This document shows positions 43,701 to 51,990 of a DNA stretch of 64,000 nucleotides, one piece after another (the first letter of the stretch is position 1; the number at the start of each line of letters is the position of its first letter). Source of the DNA: Aurantimonas endophytica (GTDB lineage Bacteria > Pseudomonadota > Alphaproteobacteria > Rhizobiales > Rhizobiaceae). A program made the position numbers and the translations under genes. Below the pieces are notes generated by a model. The model did not search any database. It was not told where the DNA came from and saw nothing but the letters and a program-made list of their open reading frames with translations. The stretch covers positions 558,001 through 622,000 of the forward strand of contig NZ_JACIEM010000004.1 of the NCBI RefSeq assembly GCF_014196845.1. The letters are read 5' to 3'.

Positions 43701-46700
43701 CTACATCCGCGTCTTTGGCGGCGAGCACGTCGTCCTTGGCGGCACCGACGGCAACGACACGATTATCGCTGACTTTGGCGACGATGGTATCTGGGGTGAT
43801 GCGGGCGACGACCGCATCGAGGCCGGCGCCGGCGTTGATCTCGTCAACGGCGGGGCCGGCAACGACATCATCACCGACTCCGGCGACAGCGGCGACTTCC
43901 TCAAGGGCGACGAGGGCGACGACGTCATCGCCAATTCGAACGGCCTCGACATCCTGATGGGCGGCACCGGCAAGGACGTCTTCTTCGTCGGCGTCGATGC
44001 CACCGAAGTCTTTGGCGGCGAGGGTGACGACTTCATCCTCGGCGGCGACGATGCCGATTTCCTGCTCGGCAACGAGGGTGACGACTGGATTGAGGGCGGC
44101 GGCGGCTTCGACACCACCGCCGGCGACAATTCGGAGCTGTTCTTCAATTCAGCCATCAAGGGCCATGATGTCATGTTCGCCGGCAGCGACGAGCATGATT
44201 TCGACGCCGAATCCGGCGACGACATCATGGTGCAGGGCGAGAGCGTCATCCGCAACGAGGGCATGTTCGGCTTCGATTGGTCAATCTTCAAGGGGGTTGA
44301 GTTCGGGGCGAATGCCGATCTACGCGTGCCGATCTTCACAACCGAGCAAGCCGACATCCTGCGCAACCGCTTCGACAAGGTGGAAGCGCTGTCCGGCTGG
44401 GACTATGACGATATCCTGCGCGGCGACGACCGCGTCCGTGACACGGACGGCGCCGCAACCATCGGCACCGCTGAGGGCGTGTTCTTCCAGGACGAGCTCA
44501 CCCAGGCGGGCGTCGACCGGATCGACGGTCTTCGCGCCCTGCTGGGCAATCTGATCGACGCTCCGAACGGAGCGACCGCCGAAGAGCGCGAGCTCGAGAT
44601 CGCCTTCGATGGCGGCAACGTGCTGCTCGGTGGCGGTGGCGACGACCTGCTCCAGGGCAATGGCGGCGACGACTTCCTCGATGGCGACGCCTGGCTCAAT
44701 GTCCGGATCCGGATCACCGGAGCGGGGCAAGCAAACACGGGTGCCAACGAGATCGCGACGGTCGACAGCCTGAAGCATGTCTTCGCAGCCGGAGAAGTCG
44801 ATGATCCGAGCTGGGTCGGCAAGTCGCTGTTCGAGCTGATGATTTCCCGCACAATCGTGCCGAACCAGCTGCACATCGTGCGAGAGATCCTCGAGGACGA
44901 TGGCGCCGGCGACACCGACATCGCGGTCTTCAACGACGTGCGTGCCAATTATACGATCACGTCCAACGAGGACGGCACGATCACGGTCACGCAGAACGCC
45001 GTGACCGTCGGCGGCATCGATCCGCTGACCGGACGCAATCTGGTCTCCGACGGTGTCGATACGCTGCGCAACATCGAGATGCTGCGCTTTGCCGACATGG
45101 ACTTGATGCTCACGCCGCCGCAATTGCAGCTGGACGCCTTCAATCCCGGCGGAACCTATGCCGACAACTTCACCGCCGCCACGTACGGCAACAGCAACGG
45201 CACGATCAACTGGGGGCCGGACTGGATTGAGACGGGCGACGACAACAGCGCAACCGCTGCGGCCGGACAGATCCGCATCACCGGCGGCCAGTTGCAGTTC
45301 GATACCGGCGACGGTGCCAGCATCTCCCGTCAGGTCGATCTCTCGGCCGCCAGTTCGGCGCGGCTGACCTATTCGGTCAACGAGAACGGGTTCGATCCGG
45401 GCGAGACGATACTCGTCGAGTTTTCGCCGGATGGCTCGGCACCCTTTACGCTTCTCGAGACGGTCAACTTCACCACCGGCAATGCATCCCGGGCCTTTGA
45501 CCTCACGGGTCCCTTCACGGCGAATGCCGTGATCCGGTTCACGGCATCCAGCGTCGCAGGATTCAATGAGTTCGTGAATATCGACAATCTGGCCTTCACG
45601 CTCACGGTGCCAAACCCGTCACCCACGGTGGACTACCAGACGACGTTCACCGAAAACGGTGCGGCAGTCGCGATTGCCAGTGGACCCTCCATCGCCGACG
45701 ACGCTGGACAGATGGCCTCGGCGCGGATTGTCCTGACCAACGCTTCCGTTGGCGACCAACTGCTCGTGGGCGCTCTGCCTGCCGGCATCGCCGCTGCGGT
45801 CAACACGGCGGTGGCCGGACAGATCACCGTGACGCTGACCGGTGCCGCATCGCTGGGCGCGTACCAGAACGCCATCCAGGCCGTCTCCTATCGCAACGTT
45901 TCCAACGACCCGGTCGCCGGTGATCGGATCATCAACGTCACGGTCAACGATGGGGTGCTCGACAGCAATGTCGCCACGACCACGGTGAACGTCGTTCCCG
46001 TCAACGATGCGCCGAACGCGGTCATCGACAATGTCGTCACCAACATCGAAGGGCCGGTCTTCATCGCTGAATGGATGATGCTGCAGAACGATACCGACGT
46101 GGACAGTTCGGTGCTGCGGGTGATCGGGGCGACGGAAAACGACGCCAACTTCGGCATCGTCTACGACCCGGCCACCAGCGGTGTCACGGCGACGCGGACG
46201 GACGGCGACAATACGAAGGACTTCACCTACACCCTCAGTGACGGATCGCTCACCGATACGGCCGATGTCGACATTACCTGGGATACGCTGGGCACGATCA
46301 GCGGCACGAACGGCGCCGATATCCTTCTGGGCGACGCTCAGTCGAGCACGTTCGACGGCAACGCCGGCAATGACGTAATCATTACCGGTGCCGGAGACGA
46401 TACGATCATCTGGAACGCGAACAACGCCGCGGCCAACAGCAACTTGAATTCTGATGGTCGGGATATAGTCGACGGCGGCGAAGGGACGGATACCTTCGTC
46501 ATCAACGGCAACGCGGCCAACTTTGTGGCCGAAGCCTATCGCATCTACTCGCGGGAGGCTGCCGATGCCGCCGGCCTGGTCGTCACGAACCCCTTCGCCG
46601 AGATCGTCATCACGCGCGGCGGCACCACCAGTGCGTCGATCATTGCCGAGCTCGATGCCGTCGAGGAGATCATCGTCAATACCGACAACGGCAACGATAC

Positions 46701-49700
46701 CGTTCAGGTGATCGGCGACTTCTCGCCGACCAGTCTCGCCATCAACACGATCACGATAAATGGGGGCTCCGGCGACGACGTCGTCGACATCACCGCGCTC
46801 AGTTCGGCGCATCGCATCGTCTTCCGCTCCAATGGCGGCAATGACACGATCGTCGGCAATATTCGCCCGCAAGACGTGGTCGAGCTGGCTGCAGGACAGG
46901 ATATCTCGACCTATTCCCTGGTCGACAACGGCAACGGAACCCAGTCCCTCACCAATGGCTCGCATTCGATCACGTTCACCGGAGCGGTGCCGCCGCAGTT
47001 CGGAGGCGACTCGACACCAGACGACGATGCGATCGATGGCGCCTTCGAGTACACCGCCAGCGACCTCGCCGGGCTGAAGGCACTGGTCAGCGGTTCGCAG
47101 CCGGCGCAGAACGGCGACGACGACGTGCCGACCGGCGTCCGCGAACTCAGCGGCTACAACAACAACGAAGCCAACCCTGGCTGGGGCGCCGCCGACCAGA
47201 CCTTCATCCGCATCACCAACCCGCACTACGATGCCCCGGATGAGGACGGCAATCGCGGCATCAACCCGATCTTCGACGGGCTCGATCCGCGCACCATCTC
47301 GAATATCCTCGGTGCGCAGGAAGCTGGCCTGCCTCATGCCGGCAACGACGCAAACATCTTCTTCATGGCGATGGGCCAGTATATCGACCACGGGCTGGAC
47401 TTCCTGCCCAAGGGCGGCAACGGCTCGATCCCGATCGGCGGCGTCGGGGGCGGGGATCCCTTCTCCGGCAATCCGGCCGATCTGACCCGCGCCACGGTCG
47501 TCGGTTACGACGAGGACGGCACGCCGCTCCACAAGAACCAGACCTCGCCCTATGTCGACCAGAACCAGGCGTACGGTTCGCACAATCTGGTCGGCCAGTT
47601 CCTGCGCGAGAGCGACGGCAACCAAGGTTATGGCATGCGGCTCTTCTCGGGAGCGCCGGATCCGTCCAACCCTGAGTTCAGCCTCCTGCCGACGCTGCGC
47701 GAACTGATCCAGCATCACTGGTACGCGGACACGATCTTCACCGATCCCGGCCTGCCGGGCGGCCAGATGAGCTTCCGCGCTTACTACACCAACTACGCGA
47801 TCGACGAGAACACCACCGGTACGCTCTTCGACGACGAGGCAGGTGCCTTCGATCCGGGCGTCGTCAGCAAGGTGATCTCGAACTTCATGGGCTCCGGCCA
47901 TCCGCTGCTGCTCGATACCAACCCGTTCATCGATGTGCTCGACCATTACGTGGCGGGCGACGGACGGGCGAACGAGAACTTCGCGCTGACCTCGATCCAC
48001 ACGATCTGGGCCCGCAACCACAACTACCATGTGGACGGGCTGGTGGCCGCCGGCTTCGAAGGCACCGCGGAGGAGGTGTTCCAGGCTGCCAAGATGATCA
48101 ACGAGGCCGAGTATCAGCGGGTGGTGTTCGACGAGTATCTCGACACGCTGCTGGGAGGCCTGCGCAGCGTCGGCACGCATGGCTTCGAGGAATACGACCC
48201 CAATGCCAACGCCGCGATCTCGCACGAGTTCGCCGCCGCCGCCTTCCGTTTCGGCCATTCGCTGATCGGGCAGAAGCTGACGGTGCTCGACGCCGAGGGC
48301 AATCCGATCGAGGTCAATCTCTTCGATGCCTTCCTCAACCCCAGCAATGCGCCGGGCGTATTCACCGGACCGTTGCCTCCAGGCTATGTTCCGCAGCCGG
48401 GCTACGCCCAGCACGGGGTCAACGCGATCATCGGCGGCAATATCAGCCAGCCCTCCGAAGCGGTCGACTTCAACATCGTCGACGCGGTCCGCAACGACCT
48501 GGTGCGCATCAGCGCCGATCTGTTCGCCTTCAACGTGGCGCGCGGGTGGGACGTGGGTCTTGGCACGCTCAACCAGATCCGCATGGATCTGGCCGCCTCG
48601 ACCGATCCCTATGTCAGCCAAGCGGTCGGCTTCGTCGGCGGCAATCTTTCGGCCTACACGTCCTGGGGCGACTTCCAGGCCCGCAACGGCCTGAGCGACG
48701 CGGTTATCGCGCAGTTCATGGAAGCCTACCCGGATCTCGTCCTTGCGGCGGCTGACATCGCCGCTTTCCAGGCAATCAATCCGGACATCGCTATTGCGAT
48801 GCAGTCGGACGGCACGGGCATCGTCAAGGGCATCGACCGCGTCGACTTCTGGGTCGGCGGTCTTGCCGAGGCGCACGTCAACGGCGGCATCGTCGGCGAG
48901 ACCTTCTGGGTCGTGCTGAGCGAGCAATTCGAGCGGCTACAGGATGCCGATCGCTTCTACTACATCTCGCGCTTCGACGAGTTCGACTTCTACGAGAACT
49001 TCATCGATGGCCAGGAATTCGCTGACATCGTCGCGCGGAACACCGGCATGGACGACCTGCCAGAGCACATGTTCCGCACCGACGATCTGGACGATGACAA
49101 TACCGACGACGACGACGACACCGTCGACGACGATGATGATGACACCGTCGACGATGATGATGACACTGTCGACGATGACGACGACGACACCGTCGACGAT
49201 GACGACGACACGGTCGACGATGACGATGACGATGCGCCGATACCGCCGGTTGCGGGACTGGTGCTGATGGGAACGGCCGGGGCGGACGCCATGATGGGCA
49301 GTGCCGAGGCCGACGTCTTCAGCGGCGGCGAGGGTGACGACGTCATGCTCGGCGGCGACGACGACGACACGCTGATGGGCGGGTCGGGCTCGGATCTCCT
49401 CAAGGGTGATGGCGGCCGCGACATGATCTTCGGCGGTGCCGACGACGATGTGCTGATGGGCGGTGCCGGCGACGACATGATCTTCGGCGAGGCCGGCGAC
49501 GACCGGATCTTCGGCGACGACGGCGACGACGTCCTCGAAGGCGGTGCGGGATCAGACACCGTCTATGGCGGGGCCGGCGACGACCGCTTCATCGCCCGGA
49601 AGGGTGACGGCGACGACATCCTGTGGGGCGAGGACGGCCAGGACACGCTGGACTATTCCGTCATCATGGCCAAGCTGACGATCGATCTCGGCAACGGCAC

Positions 49701-50130
49701 GATGCAGCATGGCCACGTCGTCAGCGCCCATAGCGGCTTCGACGCGGTCTTCGGCTTCGAGAACGTCATCGGCGGGTGGAACGACGATGTGATCATCGCC
49801 AGTTCGGTGGCGAACGTGATGGATGGCGGCGGCGGCAACGACACCTTCGTCTTCCGCACCGCAGCCGATGCCGACGGCGACCTGATCACCGGCTTTGCCC
49901 ATGGCGACCGGATCGATCTCGCGGGCATGGCCGGCCCCTCTGGCTTCACCTTGGCGACGACGTCGCTCACCGGGGCCGGACAGGTGCTGGTCACCCACGT
50001 GACGGGCGACGACGGCGAGGCGCTGACCCGCATCCAGGGCAACGTCTCCGGCGGTGCCGGGGCCGACTTCACCCTCGACGTCGCTGGTCACCACGATCTG
50101 ACCCAGTCGGACTTCAACGGCGTCGCCTGA
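40741..50130 (+). CDS. Giant RTX protein with two animal-type heme peroxidase domains
   Basis: A 3129-residue secreted protein; ATG at 40741 after CGGGAG. Peroxidase domain 1 (about residues 110-970) shows distal His260 in FGQFFDHGLDL, the Arg motif GDGRGNEN and proximal His644 in YRFGHSML. Domain 2 (about 2100-2775) shows His2217 in MGQYIDHGLDF, GDGRANEN and His2506 in FRFGHSLI. RTX nonapeptides (GGxGxD) occur near 1000-1160, around 1300 and 1850, and at 2842-2990. Between the domains are a lectin-like segment and a cadherin-like segment (VPVNDAPNAV). A poly-Asp linker precedes the last RTX block. There is no signal peptide; a type I secretion system follows. Similar twin-peroxidase RTX proteins are known (PpoA of Pseudomonas putida). 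Confidence 0.92.
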   Translation: MAAFKINQADLSFVLQQIKIAEAHAAGIPLTSILLDANGQVVADPAATIGGVSYYVVDPDTSDWVPNPLLSSAVLAIPDPHVPYGLRTVDGTYNNIVPGRETWGAADQSMPRLLDPKYTTGSGEVDLNGPTNPGGEVVGGNYADPGNIVDTAPRTISNLIVDMSLNNPAAIIAALTFAGSEDVLADQAEISDAFEALKQARDTGDVANIPGLEAALDAVLEAKGVTVNNGSIDIPNVAPDEGLSAPFNAWMTFFGQFFDHGLDLISKGGDGVGTVFVPLADDDPLVTHGPDGIAGNGDEVPPQLRFMTLTRATPTEDGSQTNTTTPFVDQNQTYTSHASHQVFLREYRMTDDGPVSTGRLLTGADGGLATWADIKAQAAEMLGIELTDGDVLNIPLIQTDPYGEFIRGDNGLPQLVRLNPDGTLNSLIEGDLGAPVNTFTALAARIGHAFLDDIAHNANPLNSQTGALKIADDDTDLGLADSVSTAGRYDNELLDRHYITGDGRGNENIGLTAVHHIFHSEHNRQVDTQKLTILQSGNLAFVNEWLSVDIDAATLTAFNDGYDAAANKGAYLTGNALFNDGNWDGERLFQAARFATEMQYQHLVFEEFARKVQPNIDVFVFNSITDVDPSIFSEFANTVYRFGHSMLTENMPRIDADGNPMDAGLGLVEAFLNPVLFDQTLAGVSISHDEAAAAIVRGMTIERGNEIDEFVVDALRNNLLGLPLDLAAINIARGRDTGMPSLNDARGQLYAASGSSFLKPYDHWADFAANLKNPASIVNFIAAYGTHDTITAATTLEDKRDAAMALVFGGAGAPADRAQFLSGTGAWAGVETGLNLVDLWIGGLAEKKMPFGGFLGSTFNAVFELQLENLQDGDRFYYLTRTQGQNMLNALEQNSFAKMIMANTALADAGPDGIRGTADDIVLRHIGVDAFATYDYVLEVNVANQADYDPNDLSATGKDPTGNDPFLEAMGFGKVVRVDPTGQVTENYIRVFGGEHVVLGGTDGNDTIIADFGDDGIWGDAGDDRIEAGAGVDLVNGGAGNDIITDSGDSGDFLKGDEGDDVIANSNGLDILMGGTGKDVFFVGVDATEVFGGEGDDFILGGDDADFLLGNEGDDWIEGGGGFDTTAGDNSELFFNSAIKGHDVMFAGSDEHDFDAESGDDIMVQGESVIRNEGMFGFDWSIFKGVEFGANADLRVPIFTTEQADILRNRFDKVEALSGWDYDDILRGDDRVRDTDGAATIGTAEGVFFQDELTQAGVDRIDGLRALLGNLIDAPNGATAEERELEIAFDGGNVLLGGGGDDLLQGNGGDDFLDGDAWLNVRIRITGAGQANTGANEIATVDSLKHVFAAGEVDDPSWVGKSLFELMISRTIVPNQLHIVREILEDDGAGDTDIAVFNDVRANYTITSNEDGTITVTQNAVTVGGIDPLTGRNLVSDGVDTLRNIEMLRFADMDLMLTPPQLQLDAFNPGGTYADNFTAATYGNSNGTINWGPDWIETGDDNSATAAAGQIRITGGQLQFDTGDGASISRQVDLSAASSARLTYSVNENGFDPGETILVEFSPDGSAPFTLLETVNFTTGNASRAFDLTGPFTANAVIRFTASSVAGFNEFVNIDNLAFTLTVPNPSPTVDYQTTFTENGAAVAIASGPSIADDAGQMASARIVLTNASVGDQLLVGALPAGIAAAVNTAVAGQITVTLTGAASLGAYQNAIQAVSYRNVSNDPVAGDRIINVTVNDGVLDSNVATTTVNVVPVNDAPNAVIDNVVTNIEGPVFIAEWMMLQNDTDVDSSVLRVIGATENDANFGIVYDPATSGVTATRTDGDNTKDFTYTLSDGSLTDTADVDITWDTLGTISGTNGADILLGDAQSSTFDGNAGNDVIITGAGDDTIIWNANNAAANSNLNSDGRDIVDGGEGTDTFVINGNAANFVAEAYRIYSREAADAAGLVVTNPFAEIVITRGGTTSASIIAELDAVEEIIVNTDNGNDTVQVIGDFSPTSLAINTITINGGSGDDVVDITALSSAHRIVFRSNGGNDTIVGNIRPQDVVELAAGQDISTYSLVDNGNGTQSLTNGSHSITFTGAVPPQFGGDSTPDDDAIDGAFEYTASDLAGLKALVSGSQPAQNGDDDVPTGVRELSGYNNNEANPGWGAADQTFIRITNPHYDAPDEDGNRGINPIFDGLDPRTISNILGAQEAGLPHAGNDANIFFMAMGQYIDHGLDFLPKGGNGSIPIGGVGGGDPFSGNPADLTRATVVGYDEDGTPLHKNQTSPYVDQNQAYGSHNLVGQFLRESDGNQGYGMRLFSGAPDPSNPEFSLLPTLRELIQHHWYADTIFTDPGLPGGQMSFRAYYTNYAIDENTTGTLFDDEAGAFDPGVVSKVISNFMGSGHPLLLDTNPFIDVLDHYVAGDGRANENFALTSIHTIWARNHNYHVDGLVAAGFEGTAEEVFQAAKMINEAEYQRVVFDEYLDTLLGGLRSVGTHGFEEYDPNANAAISHEFAAAAFRFGHSLIGQKLTVLDAEGNPIEVNLFDAFLNPSNAPGVFTGPLPPGYVPQPGYAQHGVNAIIGGNISQPSEAVDFNIVDAVRNDLVRISADLFAFNVARGWDVGLGTLNQIRMDLAASTDPYVSQAVGFVGGNLSAYTSWGDFQARNGLSDAVIAQFMEAYPDLVLAAADIAAFQAINPDIAIAMQSDGTGIVKGIDRVDFWVGGLAEAHVNGGIVGETFWVVLSEQFERLQDADRFYYISRFDEFDFYENFIDGQEFADIVARNTGMDDLPEHMFRTDDLDDDNTDDDDDTVDDDDDDTVDDDDDTVDDDDDDTVDDDDDTVDDDDDDAPIPPVAGLVLMGTAGADAMMGSAEADVFSGGEGDDVMLGGDDDDTLMGGSGSDLLKGDGGRDMIFGGADDDVLMGGAGDDMIFGEAGDDRIFGDDGDDVLEGGAGSDTVYGGAGDDRFIARKGDGDDILWGEDGQDTLDYSVIMAKLTIDLGNGTMQHGHVVSAHSGFDAVFGFENVIGGWNDDVIIASSVANVMDGGGGNDTFVFRTAADADGDLITGFAHGDRIDLAGMAGPSGFTLATTSLTGAGQVLVTHVTGDDGEALTRIQGNVSGGAGADFTLDVAGHHDLTQSDFNGVA
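49120..49233 (+). repeat. Poly-aspartate tandem repeat inside the peroxidase gene
   Basis: Five units encode Thr-Val followed by alternately six, five, six, five and six Asp, giving a 15-residue (45-base) higher-order period. The stretch links peroxidase domain 2 to the C-terminal RTX block. It is likely a flexible, calcium-binding spacer. Confidence 0.9.
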
Positions 50131-50140
50131 GCGACCCCGG

Positions 50141-50162
50141 GCGGGGGGCCATGGCCCCCCGC
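50141..50162 (+). terminator. Perfect 22-base palindrome after the peroxidase gene
   Basis: GCGGGGGGCC followed directly by its inverted copy around a central AT lies 11 bases after the peroxidase stop and 46 bases before the secretion ATPase start. No T-tract follows. It probably stabilises the long message's 3' end or partly stops transcription before the secretion genes. Confidence 0.6.
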
Positions 50163-50208
50163 TACTTGCGGCATTCCGATCATCGCTTCCATTCGAGGGG
50201 ACGCTCCC

Positions 50209-51981
50209 ATGAGCACTCAACGACGCCGCCAGCGCCCCAATCCGACCACCATGGCGGAGCGCATCGGCAATTATCGCGGTCTGGCGATCTTCCTGCTCTG
50301 CCTCTCCGGCGTGATCAACCTCCTCGCTTTGACGGGCGCCTTCTACATGCTGCAGATCTACGACCGGGCGCTGACCAGTGGCAGCGTGCCGACCCTGGTG
50401 GCGCTGTCGGTCCTGGCGATCGGGCTATATCTCTTCCAGGGAATGTTCGACGTGTTGCGCTCGCAGATCCTGGTGCGGTTCGGGGCCCGCATGGATGCCA
50501 AGCTCGCACCGCTCACCCATCAGGTGGTGATCGAGATGCCGCGCTACGGCTACTCGACGTCGGAGGCGCTGGAGCGCGGCCGCGACGTCGACACGGTGCG
50601 CGGCTTCGTCGCCAGCCAGGCGCCGATCGCGCTGTTCGACCTGCCGTGGATGCCGCTGTTCATCGGCTTCGTCTATCTCCTGCACCCGATGCTGGGGCTC
50701 CTGACGATTGGGGGCGCCATCGTCCTGATCGCGCTGACGCTGATCACCGAGTATCTCACCAAGCGCAGCAGCGCCGAGATGAACCGGGTCGCTGTCCAGC
50801 GCGCCAACCTCGCCGACTCGCACGCCCGCAATGCCGACATCCTGCGGGCGATGGGCTTTGGCGGGCGGGCCGTCGCGCGTTTCGAGGCGGCCAATGCGCG
50901 CCATCTCGACCTGCAGACGAAGACCAGCGACATCAGCGGCTCGTTCAGCGGCCTGTCGAAAGTGCTGCGCATGATGCTGCAGTCGGCGCTGCTCGGCCTC
51001 GGCGCCTATCTGACGATCCAGGGCGATCTCACCGCCGGGGCGATCATCGCTTGCTCGGTCGCCTCGGCCCGGGCCCTGGCACCGGTGGATATGGCGATCG
51101 GCAACTGGAAGGGCGTCGTCGCGGCGCGCCGCAGTTTTGCCCGGCTGAAGGAGACGCTGGCCGCCATGGACGACGATTCCCGTCTCGTCGACCTGCCGGC
51201 GCCGGCGCAGTCGCTGAAGCTCGAGAACGCCACGGTGGTGGCGCCGAGCACCGGCACGGTATTGCTCGGCGACGTCAGCTTCGAGCTGAAGGCCGGACAG
51301 GCGCTGGGATTGATCGGGCCGAGTGGCGGCGGCAAGACCTCGCTCGCCAAGGGCATTGTCGGCGTCTGGCCGCTGCTGCGCGGCTGTGTCCGGCTGGACA
51401 ATGCCGAACTCGGCCAGTGGCGGACCGACCGGCTCGGCAGCCATATCGGCTACCTGCCGCAGGACGTGTCGCTGCTCGACGGCTCGATCGCCGAGAACAT
51501 CGCCCGCTTCGATCCCGAAGCCGATGCCCGCAAGATCATCCACGCGGCAAAGGCTGCCGGGGTCCACGACATGATCGTGCGGCTCGAGAACGGCTACCAG
51601 ACCGAGCTCGGCCCCCACGGCATCGCGCTCTCCGCCGGCCAGCGCCAGCGCATCGGCCTTGCCCGGGCGCTTTACGGCGATCCGTTCCTTGTGGTTCTCG
51701 ACGAGCCGAACTCCAATCTCGACGCGGAGGGCGAGGCGGCCCTGACCGAGGCGCTGACCAAGGTGCGGGCCCGCGGCGGCATCGCCATCGTCGTCGCCCA
51801 TCGCCCGAGCGCGCTCGCCGCGGTGGATCTCGTCGGCGTCATCCAGGCCGGCAAGCTCGTCGCCTTCGGGCCGAAGGAGGAGATCCTGCGCGAGCCGGCC
51901 CGTCCGATGGCGCGGCCGATGGCGCCTTCCGGCAAGATCTATGCGCCGGTGACGGCGGTCGCTGCGGCGTCGAAGGTCTAG
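50209..51981 (+). CDS. Type I secretion system permease/ATPase (PrtD/HlyB-like)
   Basis: A 590-residue exporter half-transporter. Membrane helices fill residues 20-320 (LAIFLLCLSGVINLLALTGA first). The ATPase shows Walker A GPSGGGKTSLAKG, signature LSAGQRQRIGLARAL and Walker B FLVVLDEPNSNLD. There is no N-terminal peptidase domain, as in PrtD-type exporters of RTX proteins. It begins after GAGGGG. Likely cargos are the twin peroxidase upstream and the RTX protein downstream. Confidence 0.93.
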   Translation: MSTQRRRQRPNPTTMAERIGNYRGLAIFLLCLSGVINLLALTGAFYMLQIYDRALTSGSVPTLVALSVLAIGLYLFQGMFDVLRSQILVRFGARMDAKLAPLTHQVVIEMPRYGYSTSEALERGRDVDTVRGFVASQAPIALFDLPWMPLFIGFVYLLHPMLGLLTIGGAIVLIALTLITEYLTKRSSAEMNRVAVQRANLADSHARNADILRAMGFGGRAVARFEAANARHLDLQTKTSDISGSFSGLSKVLRMMLQSALLGLGAYLTIQGDLTAGAIIACSVASARALAPVDMAIGNWKGVVAARRSFARLKETLAAMDDDSRLVDLPAPAQSLKLENATVVAPSTGTVLLGDVSFELKAGQALGLIGPSGGGKTSLAKGIVGVWPLLRGCVRLDNAELGQWRTDRLGSHIGYLPQDVSLLDGSIAENIARFDPEADARKIIHAAKAAGVHDMIVRLENGYQTELGPHGIALSAGQRQRIGLARALYGDPFLVVLDEPNSNLDAEGEAALTEALTKVRARGGIAIVVAHRPSALAAVDLVGVIQAGKLVAFGPKEEILREPARPMARPMAPSGKIYAPVTAVAAASKV

Positions 51982-51990
51982 GAGGTGGCG

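Noticed and set aside
45619-48927. An 1102-codon open frame on the minus strand opposite the peroxidase gene
   Set aside because: It mirrors codon bias of the high-GC RTX gene, has no ribosome site and shows no recognisable family, while the plus-strand frame has complete peroxidase motifs.
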